Part shown: positions 36,494-44,695 of the stretch, piece after piece
Numbering within the stretch: position 1 is the stretch's first letter
Layout: every line of letters begins with the position of its first letter
Assembly (NCBI GenBank): GCA_965278995.1
Contig: OZ257136.1
Span: 806,001-870,000 of the forward strand
DNA length: 64,000 nucleotides
Direction of reading: 5' to 3'
Source of the DNA: JADJYF01 sp965278995
GTDB lineage: Bacteria; Pseudomonadota; Gammaproteobacteria; Ga0077536
The notes under the pieces: generated by a model
Database searches by the model: none
The model's input: the letters and a program-made list of their open reading frames with translations, nothing else
What the model was told of the DNA's origin: nothing
Made by a program: the position numbers and the translations under genes

Positions 36494-39014
36494 AGCGCAA
36501 CGCTGCTGCCGGCTCGATGCGCACGGCGCGTTCGACCGGATAAATGGCCGCAGCGAGTGCAGCGAGGATTGCGCAGAGTGCCGGGATCAACAGCGCGCGC
36601 GGTGACAGCGCAAGCGACATGCTCCAGCCGAACGAGCGGATATTGATCACATCGATCAGCAGCACGGCGACCAGCCAGCCGAGTGGAATGGCGAGCGTGG
36701 CGGCAAGCACGCCGATGGCGAGAGTCTGAGTGTAGAGGATCCGACGCAACAGGCCGGCGCCGCTGCCGACAGCGAGCATGACGGCGTACTCGCGGGTGCG
36801 TTCGAGGTGGAGTGCAAGCAGTGCGTTGAAAACGCCAAGCGCGGCAACCAGGGTCGAGAACAATGTCAGTACATCAGTCACTGCGAAAGTGCGATCAAAG
36901 ATTGCCAGTGAACGATTTTTGAGTGCGGCATTCGACCACACGGCAAGGCCGCTGGCCGGCGGCAACATGGCCGACAACGCAATACGAAGTTTCGTTGTGT
37001 CGGCGCCCGCACGCGGATAAACCCCGGCGCCGTGCACGCGCTGGTCGCGCCAATGCTGGCGGTAGCGCGCCAGGTTGATGGCGACGACACCCTGTTCGTT
37101 GCCATAGTCGCGATAGACGCCTGCGACGCGAAACGTGAACGGACCGTCCGGTGCGCGCAGCGTCAGCGTATCGCCGCGACGCAGGTGGTGACGATAGGCG
37201 TAAGGCTGCGAGACGATGGCGATATCTTCGCGCGCCCACGCCTGCCACACGGAACGTGGGGCAGTACCATCGATGAATTCAAAGCCGCGCCTGGCGCGGA
37301 GTGGCAATTCGTAGGCATTGACCTGCACCACATCGCCGTTGCCATCGCTGAGCTGTGTCCGCCGGATCAAACTGAGTGCCGCGATATCCGGCAATGCGCG
37401 GATCGCGTCAATCAGCGCCGGCTCCAGTGTCGGCCGTCCGCTTGCATCGGTAGCTTGCGTGACGTAGAGGTCGGCGCGCAGCAGGTGATCCAGCCAGTCA
37501 GTCACTGACACTCGAAAGCTTGCGACCATCAGACCGACACCGATGCTCGTCGCCGTTGCTGCCATCAGGGCGGCGACTGCCATGCCGACACGACCCATCG
37601 CCCGCGACGCCCCGCGCAGCGCAATGCGCGCAGTGAGATTGAATTTCACATGACGCACAGCGCCGGCGAGCAGAGTCTGTACCAGCCAGGGCGCGATCAG
37701 CATCGCCGCGGTAACCAACAAGCCCAAGGCGGCAAAGCCGGCGATGAGTGACCGTGAAGAGAGCGCCAGCAGCGCCAGGCCGGCAAACGCGGCGGCCACC
37801 CCCAGCCAGCCCGCCAGCGTCAGACTTCGCGCCGCCTGCCCCTGCTGCCAGGAGTGACGAGCGGCATCGGCGGGCTCGGCGCGCGCTGCCGATAAGGCCG
37901 GCACCAGCGCAGCAAGCAGACTGACGCCGAGCGCAAGCACGAGCGCGCCAACGGCCAGTGCCGGAGACAGAATGACCTGTGCCGAACCGGCGTCGAAATA
38001 ATGATCGCGCATGGTCTGTGTGACGGGTGCCGTCAGCCGGGTGGCGAGCGCGTAGCCGAGCGAAAGGCCGCCGCAGCCGCCGAGCAGACCGAGCAGACCA
38101 GCCTCGATCACGACCAGGCGTGCGATACCGGCGCGCGTCACGCCGAGCGCGCGCAACCGCGCGAAAAAGCCCTGCCGCTGCAAGACCAGGAACGACATGG
38201 TGTTGTAGATCATGAAGCCGCCGACCAGCACGGCCAGCAGACTCAACGCATCCAGATTGGTGTAGAACGCCTGAGTCAATGCAGCAGCGCTGCGCAGCCG
38301 CGCGCCGGCCGCTTCGACGCGAAACCCGCCGGGCAGCGCATGGCGTAACGTCGCGATCTGGGCCCCGCAGGTTGGTACGGAGGCGCAGTCGAGATCGATG
38401 CGCGACAGCAGGCCGCCAGCATCGAGTAGTTCCTGGGCGGTCGCCAGATCGGCGACGATCACCTCGGCGGTTGCTGTCGTCGTGCCGGAAAGCACGCCGA
38501 GCACGCTGAGCTGGTGACTCCCTGTCGTGGACTCGGCCGTCAGACTGTCACCCGGCGTAAGTGCCCATAGCCGGCTGAGATTTTCGCTCACCAGCACTGC
38601 GCCGGGTTGCAGCAGAAAGCGGCGGGCATCGAAATCTGCAGCTGGAGCACGGTCAGTAGTGCCGTCGTAGGCGGTGAGCGCGTCGATGCCGACCAGCCTG
38701 ATGGTCTGTGCCTGGCCTTTGACCAGCACGCGGACGCTGCCGTCGACGATAGGGGTCGGCCTGGCCGCGGCCGCAAGTCGGCGGACGATCGCGAGCACGG
38801 ACTCGTCGAACAGTCCGTCGGCTGTCGATATCTGATGCGTGGTGCGGCCGAATACGCCGGCAAGTGCGTCGGCGAACGACTGCCGAGCGCTCAGTTGAGC
38901 GACCTGCATGCCGACGACTATCGCCACGCCGAGTGCAATACCGCTGATCGCCAGCGCGCACTGTGCGCGATGGCGCAAGAGGTAGCGCAGACTTGCCCGG
39001 GACAGCAGCGTCAC
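36486..39014 (-). CDS. FtsX-family ABC transporter permease (double MacB-type)
   Basis: 842 residues with an N-terminal helix (CALAISGIALGVAIVVGMQV), a large periplasmic domain, three helices near 260-390, further central helices near 400-500, a second periplasmic domain, and three C-terminal helices with the FtsX motif 'LTLFSTLVAALGVFNALLAL'. This 4+6-like layout is that of AttFG/YbbP-type permeases. It pairs with the ATPase encoded 8 nt upstream. Substrate unknown; lipoprotein or envelope-associated cargo is common in the superfamily. Confidence 0.9.
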   Translation of the reverse strand: MTLLSRASLRYLLRHRAQCALAISGIALGVAIVVGMQVAQLSARQSFADALAGVFGRTTHQISTADGLFDESVLAIVRRLAAAARPTPIVDGSVRVLVKGQAQTIRLVGIDALTAYDGTTDRAPAADFDARRFLLQPGAVLVSENLSRLWALTPGDSLTAESTTGSHQLSVLGVLSGTTTATAEVIVADLATAQELLDAGGLLSRIDLDCASVPTCGAQIATLRHALPGGFRVEAAGARLRSAAALTQAFYTNLDALSLLAVLVGGFMIYNTMSFLVLQRQGFFARLRALGVTRAGIARLVVIEAGLLGLLGGCGGLSLGYALATRLTAPVTQTMRDHYFDAGSAQVILSPALAVGALVLALGVSLLAALVPALSAARAEPADAARHSWQQGQAARSLTLAGWLGVAAAFAGLALLALSSRSLIAGFAALGLLVTAAMLIAPWLVQTLLAGAVRHVKFNLTARIALRGASRAMGRVGMAVAALMAATATSIGVGLMVASFRVSVTDWLDHLLRADLYVTQATDASGRPTLEPALIDAIRALPDIAALSLIRRTQLSDGNGDVVQVNAYELPLRARRGFEFIDGTAPRSVWQAWAREDIAIVSQPYAYRHHLRRGDTLTLRAPDGPFTFRVAGVYRDYGNEQGVVAINLARYRQHWRDQRVHGAGVYPRAGADTTKLRIALSAMLPPASGLAVWSNAALKNRSLAIFDRTFAVTDVLTLFSTLVAALGVFNALLALHLERTREYAVMLAVGSGAGLLRRILYTQTLAIGVLAATLAIPLGWLVAVLLIDVINIRSFGWSMSLALSPRALLIPALCAILAALAAAIYPVERAVRIEPAAALRYE

Positions 39015-39021
39015 AGCAATG

Positions 39022-39699
39022 TCACTGCCGTTGATCGGCGAGCACGCCGTCCTTCAATTCGAGTACGCGATCGGCGTGACCGACCATATCCAGGCTGTGT
39101 GTTGCCATGAGCACTGCGGCGCCTGCGGCGCGCGCGCAGTGTTCAAACAGACTGATGACGTCGTGGCCGCTTTCTCGATCAAGATTGCCGGTCGGTTCAT
39201 CGGCAACGATCAAGGCTGGCCCGTGCACGACGGCGCGCGCTATGGCCGTTCGCTGTTGCTCACCGCCGGATAATTCGTCGGGATAGCTTCCGGCCAATCC
39301 GGTCAGACCCAGACTGGCAAGCAGCGCCGCGACTGCGCCGGTATCCGGCAGCCCGTTCAATTCCAGCGGCAGCATCACGTTTTCGCGAACAGTCAGCGTC
39401 GGCAGCAGGTTGTAGGCCTGGAACACGAAACCAAGCCGCTGGCGTCGGAATGCCGTGCGCTGATCATCGGTCCACATCGCCATGTTCTCGCTGCCGAGGT
39501 GGATGCTGCCGGCGCTCGGGCGGGCCATGGCACCGACCAGATGTAACAGCGTCGTCTTGCCGGAGCCGCTGCGTCCGAGCACGGCAACGATTTCGCCAGC
39601 TGCGATGTCAAGTGAGAGGTCGGCGATGATGCTGCGGCTGCTGCCGGCATAACGATGCGACAGGCCGCGTACGCGAACCAGGGCCGGGTCAGCATTCAC
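39022..39699 (-). CDS. ABC transporter ATP-binding protein (LolD/MacB-type)
   Basis: 225 residues from the GTG at 39699. Walker A GRSGSGKTT is at 42-50, signature 'ELSGGEQQRTAIARA', Walker B 'ALIVADEPTGNLD'. It powers the FtsX permease encoded downstream. The reading frame stays open to an ATG at 39804, which would add 35 residues unlike any ATPase start; the GTG gives the usual length. First gene of the operon. Confidence 0.9.
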   Translation of the reverse strand: MNADPALVRVRGLSHRYAGSSRSIIADLSLDIAAGEIVAVLGRSGSGKTTLLHLVGAMARPSAGSIHLGSENMAMWTDDQRTAFRRQRLGFVFQAYNLLPTLTVRENVMLPLELNGLPDTGAVAALLASLGLTGLAGSYPDELSGGEQQRTAIARAVVHGPALIVADEPTGNLDRESGHDVISLFEHCARAAGAAVLMATHSLDMVGHADRVLELKDGVLADQRQ

Positions 39700-39850
39700 T
39701 TGCGGCGTCCGGACCGTCCGGCCAGAGCATATTCCTGACCTGCGGACTGACCGCACGTGACAATCTGCCACAACGCGCGTGAACCAGTTCCCGGCATACC
39801 GCACCGTCTCAACCTAGACTTACTCCACCCCATGTATCCTCCTAGGTCTT

Positions 39851-39876
39851 GCCCCGCCACGAGCGGGGCTTCTTTT
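39851..39876 (+). terminator. Orphan Rho-independent terminator
   Basis: GCCCCGC (39851-39857) and GCGGGGC (39863-39869) form a perfect 7-bp GC stem around CACGA, followed by TTCTTTTT. It reads on the plus strand, yet no plus-strand gene lies upstream before the divergent ATPase start at 39699. It may end a small RNA or attenuate the downstream GT2 gene. Confidence 0.7.
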
Positions 39877-39980
39877 TCGTGTGGCTGTCAGCAGCGTTGA
39901 CGCAACCGCATGCGTCCACTACGGTCTCGCCTGCGGTTTCTGCGAATGTGCCGTGACGTCCGTCAAATGACAAGGCGACC

Positions 39981-40748
39981 ATGAAACTTACCGTGATCAT
40001 CCCGGCTTATAACGAGCGCGATACTATCGGCCCGTGTCTGGTCAAGGTCGTCGCTGCGCTGCCAGCCGTCGATAAGGAAATCATCATCGTCGATGACTGT
40101 TCGCGTGACGGCACGCGTGACTGGCTCACCGCGCACGCCGATGGCCTGACCGTACGTGACGCCGCGCTCGAACTCGATGCCGGTGGCCATCTGCACGTCA
40201 TTGCCGGCACGGCGAGTTTCTCCTGCCGGGTACTCTGCCATGACGTCAATCGCGGCAAAGGCGGCGCACTGCAGACCGGTTTCGCGGCCGCCAGTGGCGA
40301 CGTCATCATCATTCAGGACGCTGACCTCGAATACGATCCGGCCGACTGGACCGGCATGTTCGAGCTGATTGCCGGGCGCAAGATTGCCGATGTCGTCTAC
40401 GGTTCGCGTTTCTATGGCAATCCACACCGCGCTCTGTATTTTCATCACTACCTGGCCAATCGGCTCATCTCGTTCCTGTTCAATGCGCTATATAACCAGA
40501 CGCTGACCGATATCGAAGTCTGCTACAAGATGTTCACGCGCGAGGTGCTGCAGAGCCTGCACATCACGGCCGACGATTTCGGCTTCGAAGTGCAGTTCAG
40601 TGCGCAGGTGGCACTCGCGCGCAGGTGGCGAATCTACGAAATGGGCATCAGCTACTTCGGACGGACCTACGACGAAGGCAAGAAAATCAACTGGAAAGAC
40701 GGCGCGAAAGCGCTGTGGTATCTGCTTAAGTTCCGCCTGCAACCATGA
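39981..40748 (+). CDS. Glycosyltransferase family 2 (dolichyl-phosphate-mannose synthase-like)
   Basis: 255 residues. 'LTVIIPAYNERDTIGPCLVK' is the GT-A start, 'KEIIIVDDCSRDGTRDWL' holds the DD nucleotide-binding pair, and 'VIIIQDADLEYDPADW' contains the DxD metal motif. 'LTDIEVCYKMFTREVL' and 'FGFEVQFSAQVA' place it among polyprenyl-phosphate sugar synthases without the C-terminal membrane helices. It transfers a hexose from UDP or GDP donor to a lipid phosphate, by family inference. AAGGCG precedes the ATG. A solitary gene, followed by an interspersed repeat. Confidence 0.88.
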   Translation: MKLTVIIPAYNERDTIGPCLVKVVAALPAVDKEIIIVDDCSRDGTRDWLTAHADGLTVRDAALELDAGGHLHVIAGTASFSCRVLCHDVNRGKGGALQTGFAAASGDVIIIQDADLEYDPADWTGMFELIAGRKIADVVYGSRFYGNPHRALYFHHYLANRLISFLFNALYNQTLTDIEVCYKMFTREVLQSLHITADDFGFEVQFSAQVALARRWRIYEMGISYFGRTYDEGKKINWKDGAKALWYLLKFRLQP

Positions 40749-40797
40749 CACAGGGTTGGGCTGAATGTTCCTGATTCCAGTTCGCTTGGAGGCTTTA

Positions 40798-40925
40798 GTC
40801 GGCCGCGGTGCGGGAGACGCGCTTCGGGACACGCCACAAGTACGTCCATGTAGGCTCGGAAAATACATCCCTGTATTTTCACGGTCCCGAAGCGCGCGTC
40901 CCACACCACGACCTGAGCCGTGCAG
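40798..40925 (-). repeat. Interspersed palindromic repeat, copy A
   Basis: A 128-bp element whose reverse complement matches 46441-46569 with six substitutions and one 1-nt gap (about 95% identity). Long terminal inverted arms (about 26 nt, including the CTTCGGGAC / GTCCCGAAG cores) enclose a centre with the AAAATACA/TGTATTTT hairpin. Strand is given relative to copy B. It holds no real gene; short ORFs across it are artefacts. It lies between the GT2 gene and the yhhQ-like gene. Confidence 0.9.
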
Positions 40926-40972
40926 GGGAATCAGAAACATTCACTTCACACTGTGCCAATACGCCTGACCGT

Positions 40973-41695
40973 TCAATCCTTCAACGAAAACGGCGTGAAA
41001 TCGGTTGCCGTATCGTAGTAATCCTCGTTCTCGGCGCGTTTGAGGCGGAAGACTGCAAAGTAGGTGAGTGGAGTCATGATGACTTCCACGCAGACCTTGA
41101 AAGCAAAGTTGAACAGCAGAACGAGTACGAGTGTGTGGGTACTCCAGATGCCGAGGAACGCTATCGGATAGAACACCAGGCTGTCGACGCCCTGCGCAAC
41201 CACGGTTGAGCCGATAGTTCGCATCCACAGGTGGCGACCGCGGGTTCTCACTTTCATGCGTGCCATGATGTAGGCATTGACGAAATCGCCGATCCAGAAC
41301 GCGATAATCGAGGCAACGACGATACGCCAGGTCGCGCCGAACACGAGTTCGAGCGCCGGTTGCAATGATGCGTTGAACGGTTCGGTAGGACTTGGCGGCA
41401 TGTGCAGAATGACCTGCACCATCACAGTGGCAAAGATCATCGCGCCGAATCCAGCCCAGATGACTTTACGCGCGCGCGCATAGCCATAGACCTCGGTCAT
41501 GATGTCGCCAAAAATGTAGCTGATTGGGAAAAACAGGTTGCCGGAACCGAACACGACCGTTGCGCCCAGCAGTGGCAGTGCAAACGGCAGGTCGACGGCG
41601 CAGACCTTGGCCGGCCCGATCAGGTTCGAGCACAGCAGGACGGTGACAAAACCCGCCATGAGGAGATCGTAATAACGATAATGTCTTGCGGTCAT
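40973..41695 (-). CDS. yhhQ: Queuosine precursor transporter (YhhQ/VUT family)
   Basis: 240 residues with six to seven membrane helices. 'GNLFFPISYIFGDIMTEVYG' is the diagnostic YhhQ motif; 'FWIGDFVNAYIMARMKVRT' is also conserved. The family imports preQ0/preQ1 across the inner membrane for queuosine tRNA modification. It is last of three minus-strand genes, 25 nt after the 214-residue gene. No preQ1 riboswitch is visible in the short upstream spacer. Confidence 0.93.
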   Translation of the reverse strand: MTARHYRYYDLLMAGFVTVLLCSNLIGPAKVCAVDLPFALPLLGATVVFGSGNLFFPISYIFGDIMTEVYGYARARKVIWAGFGAMIFATVMVQVILHMPPSPTEPFNASLQPALELVFGATWRIVVASIIAFWIGDFVNAYIMARMKVRTRGRHLWMRTIGSTVVAQGVDSLVFYPIAFLGIWSTHTLVLVLLFNFAFKVCVEVIMTPLTYFAVFRLKRAENEDYYDTATDFTPFSLKD

Positions 41696-41720
41696 GCGCG
41701 AAGAAGCCTCAAGTCGGAAA

Positions 41721-42365
41721 TCATTCAGGCACTGCTGTGCCGGCGGTGTTGCGTTGTTGCTCGTGCCCTGCGGCTATCGGGCGCATTGTTTTCAGGCTCG
41801 CGCGGATGGCCGGAAACGTTCGCATGGCGGTCGCCAATGTATCGGCGAAATGGATCACGTAATAGTCACTGCCCACTCGACCGCAGGCCAGCACTCCCGT
41901 CATGGCACGGCCGGCGCTGTCACCGTTCCAGCGATAGCGTGTCAACGCGACGGGGCCCAGCGCAAGCGGTTCGCGCATGGCGACGACGAAAAATCGTTCG
42001 TGCGTGGCGCGTAGTTCGGCAAGAAAGAGCTGAATGCACTGAACGTCGCTCAGTTCGCCGAGACGTTGCCTGATCGCGGCCGCCGGCATCGTCGTGATCA
42101 TGAGGCGCGTCGCGGTCTTGAAGCCCGGCGGCAGGTACGTATAGGTGGTGCCCATCAACGAAGTTGCAATATGCGGACCGCGCAGCGTGACAGGCGGCAC
42201 CAGTTCGAACGGCGGCGTCGGCGCCGCAGCCAACGCTGCGTTCGCCAGGGTCCCGAGCAGCGCCGCAACGCGGAGCAGCGGCAGCGGACCGCGCCAGACA
42301 GGGCGGGCGCTGGCCACACTCACGCGTGATTCAGCGACGCCAATGCGCAGGCCAGTCATCGACAT
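41721..42365 (-). CDS. Hypothetical secreted protein
   Basis: 214 residues from the ATG at 42365. A signal-like segment comes after a 27-residue basic start (PLPLLRVAALLGTLANAALAAAP), so a later start is possible. The mature part reads 'PFELVPPVTLRGPHIATSLM' and 'FFVVAMREPLALGPVALTRY', a beta-rich pattern with no recognised family. The open frame extends to 42737 through the neighbouring gene, but that extension is Arg/Cys-rich and non-protein-like. It overlaps the upstream gene by 35 nt, suggesting coupling. Confidence 0.6.
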   Translation of the reverse strand: MSMTGLRIGVAESRVSVASARPVWRGPLPLLRVAALLGTLANAALAAAPTPPFELVPPVTLRGPHIATSLMGTTYTYLPPGFKTATRLMITTMPAAAIRQRLGELSDVQCIQLFLAELRATHERFFVVAMREPLALGPVALTRYRWNGDSAGRAMTGVLACGRVGSDYYVIHFADTLATAMRTFPAIRASLKTMRPIAAGHEQQRNTAGTAVPE

Positions 42366-43284
42366 CGGCAGTGTGCGGTGGCACATGCAGTATCTGCCTG
42401 AGTGCAATGCGCATGGCCAGCCGCCCGGATCGCGAGGTCGGCCGGGCATAGTCCTGCGGGCAAGTACCCGCGGCAACGGCACAGCGCAGTCGCTGTTTTT
42501 CCGTGAAGTAACCGGGCGGACCGTGCTGCTCGAGCAGCGCTTCGAATCGTTCGAACGCCGGTCGCGCAAACGGGCGTCGATGACCCAGGGTGTCGTGCAG
42601 CGGATGCTCGGGATGCAGCGTGAGTACCGGCATGACGCCGCGGGGAAAGGGGATGGTAGCTGCATGCGTTCGTCGGCTTGCCAGCAGATCCGGCAGCAGA
42701 TGCGTATGCGGACCGCTCGGCGTCTGGTGGCGGTCAATGCGTTGATAGACTTCGATACGGCCCGCCGCAGACAAGACCACGCGTTGCGGACTGTGGTCGA
42801 TCATCCGTTCCAGGACCGGATGACCGCCGACTGTCACTGGCTCGCCGCAATGGGCGCGAAGATAGTCGATCAGCGGGCCGTCGGCGGTTCGCACACAGTA
42901 ATCGACGTTCGGCAGCCCAACGCCGAGATCGAACAACAGCGCATCGGCATCCTCGTCGCGCAGCGCCTCGCGGTCTGCACCGAGCTCGGTCAGTGCGGAG
43001 CGCGCGGTGCCGCGCCGTGCTGCCTGCTGTACTGTGAGTGCAAGACCGCACTGCCAGTCGTCGAGTCTGGCCGAGAGCGCTTCATAAGCGAATATCGCGA
43101 ACTCCGCGCCGGCGGCGATATTGAATGCGCCGCGTGTGCTGACGGCGCGCAGCGCCCCGTCGTCCTGCCGCTGAACGGCGGCCGTATCCTGATATTCGGC
43201 GAGCGCGCCGAAGCCACCGATGCTGATGCCGGTCGCCGGACTGCGCAGGTGTTCGTGAAGCAAAGTGCCGAGTTGCTGATCCAT
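42331..43284 (-). CDS. Conserved hypothetical protein (317 residues)
   Basis: 317 residues with no signal peptide or membrane segment. Blocks such as 'SIGGFGALAEYQ', 'ALLFDLGVGLPNVDYCVRT', 'GRIEVYQRIDRHQTPSGPHT' and 'HTHLLPDLLASRRTHAATIP' are well formed and resemble a family of uncharacterised proteins found in Alpha- and Gammaproteobacteria that I cannot name with certainty. The histidine-rich PHTHLLP segment may bind metal. First gene of a three-gene minus-strand set with the secreted protein and yhhQ; divergent from the acyl-CoA dehydrogenase across 108 bp. Confidence 0.75.
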   Translation of the reverse strand: MDQQLGTLLHEHLRSPATGISIGGFGALAEYQDTAAVQRQDDGALRAVSTRGAFNIAAGAEFAIFAYEALSARLDDWQCGLALTVQQAARRGTARSALTELGADREALRDEDADALLFDLGVGLPNVDYCVRTADGPLIDYLRAHCGEPVTVGGHPVLERMIDHSPQRVVLSAAGRIEVYQRIDRHQTPSGPHTHLLPDLLASRRTHAATIPFPRGVMPVLTLHPEHPLHDTLGHRRPFARPAFERFEALLEQHGPPGYFTEKQRLRCAVAAGTCPQDYARPTSRSGRLAMRIALRQILHVPPHTADVDDWPAHWRR

Positions 43285-43392
43285 GTCGTCGGTATTCTCG
43301 GCATCTACGGCCGCTGCCGGCAGATTGTCCTACAATCGCTCCCTCGGCACCATCGCGATACACCACCGACTTCGCTCTTGAGGGGGACTCCT

Positions 43393-44685
43393 ATGCAATT
43401 CGGATACTCGGACAAGGTTCTGGCCTTGAAAGCGCGGCTCGAGCGTTTCATGCGCGAGCACATCTACCCCAGCGAGGAGCGCTACTTCCAGCAGATCGCC
43501 AGCGGTGTGCGTTTCGCGCCAGTGCCGATTATGGAAGAACTGAAAGCGATCGCACGCCAGACCGAATTCTGGAATATCTGGCTCCCCGGCAGCGAACACG
43601 GACAAGGTCTGACCAATCTCGAGTATGCGCCGCTGTGCGAAATCATGGGTCGCTCGCCGATGGCGCCGGAAGTGTTCAACTGTTCGGCGCCAGATACCGG
43701 CAACATGGAAGTACTGGTGCGCTACGGAACGCCAGAGCAGAAAGCGCGCTTTCTGAACCCGCTGCTGGCTGGCGAAACGCGATCGGCTTTCGGCATGACC
43801 GAAATCGAGGTGGCGTCTTCGGATGCGACCAACATCGAGACGGACATTGCCCGCGATGGTGACGAGTACGTCATCAACGGGCGCAAATGGTTCACGCATA
43901 ACGTGCCGGATCCGCGTTGCGATTTGATCATCCTGATGGGCAAGACCGATCCGCACAATCCGGATCGCCACCGACAGCAATCGATGGTGATCGTGCCGTA
44001 TCCGCATCCCGGCGTAATTTTCAAGCGGCTGCTGCCGATCATGGGCTTCGACGATGCACCGCATGGCTACCCCGAAGTGATTTTCGACAACGTCCGCGTC
44101 CCGGTTTCGAACATCCTTCTCGGCGAGGGTCGCGGCTTCGAGATTGCGCAAGGCCGCCTTGGTCCTGGCCGTATTCATCATTGCATGCGTCTCATCGGCC
44201 TCGCTGAGCGTGCGCTCGAACGCATGTGCCGGCGGCTGGCCACGCGCGAAGCATTCGGCAGTGCTATTTCGACTCAGAGCGTGTGGAAAGAGCGCATTGC
44301 CGAATCACGCATCCTCATCGAACAGTCGCGATTGCTGACGCTGAAAGCGGCCTGGATGATGGATACGGTTGGCAACAAGGCTGCGCAACAGGAAATCGCG
44401 ATGATCAAAGTCGCTGCCCCGAATATGGCCTGCCGCGTAATCGACTGGGCCATGCAGGCTTTCGGTGGTGCCGGCATGACCGATGATTACGGTCTGCCGC
44501 TCGCTTATACCTGGGCCAGGCTGCTGCGGATTGCCGATGGCCCCGATGAAGTCCACCGCAACCATATCGCCCGCATCGAGTTCAAGAAATACGATGGTCC
44601 GTATAGTCCGGATGGCGCATCGGCACAAGTGCGCGCAGCGGATAAAACGCCGGAATTCGACGCTGCTCCGCGCTGGATTTCCTGA
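43393..44685 (+). CDS. Acyl-CoA dehydrogenase
   Basis: 430 residues from the ATG at 43393, which follows AGGGGG. 'SAFGMTEIEVASSDATNIET' and 'VINGRKWFTHNVPDPRCDLI' are the FAD/substrate-binding middle domain; 'AMQAFGGAGMTDDYGLPLAY' and 'RIADGPDEVHRNHIARIE' are the C-terminal signature, with the DGPDEVH block typical of the ACAD10/11-like subgroup. It oxidises an acyl-CoA to the 2-enoyl-CoA; chain specificity is unknown. Upstream in-frame sequence to 42145 is an artefact overlapping the opposite gene. It faces the radical SAM gene with a 10-nt gap. Confidence 0.92.
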   Translation: MQFGYSDKVLALKARLERFMREHIYPSEERYFQQIASGVRFAPVPIMEELKAIARQTEFWNIWLPGSEHGQGLTNLEYAPLCEIMGRSPMAPEVFNCSAPDTGNMEVLVRYGTPEQKARFLNPLLAGETRSAFGMTEIEVASSDATNIETDIARDGDEYVINGRKWFTHNVPDPRCDLIILMGKTDPHNPDRHRQQSMVIVPYPHPGVIFKRLLPIMGFDDAPHGYPEVIFDNVRVPVSNILLGEGRGFEIAQGRLGPGRIHHCMRLIGLAERALERMCRRLATREAFGSAISTQSVWKERIAESRILIEQSRLLTLKAAWMMDTVGNKAAQQEIAMIKVAAPNMACRVIDWAMQAFGGAGMTDDYGLPLAYTWARLLRIADGPDEVHRNHIARIEFKKYDGPYSPDGASAQVRAADKTPEFDAAPRWIS

Positions 44686-44695
44686 GTAGATGTAC

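Noticed and set aside
40667..40909. Minus-strand 80-codon ORF across repeat copy A
   Set aside because: It shares the MDVLVACPEARLPH string with an ORF over repeat copy B; this is the repeat translated, and half of it overlaps the GT2 gene antisense.
42145..43392. N-terminal extension of the acyl-CoA dehydrogenase frame
   Set aside because: It is antisense to two genes, Arg/Gln-rich, and the family N terminus starts at 43393 with a good ribosome binding site.
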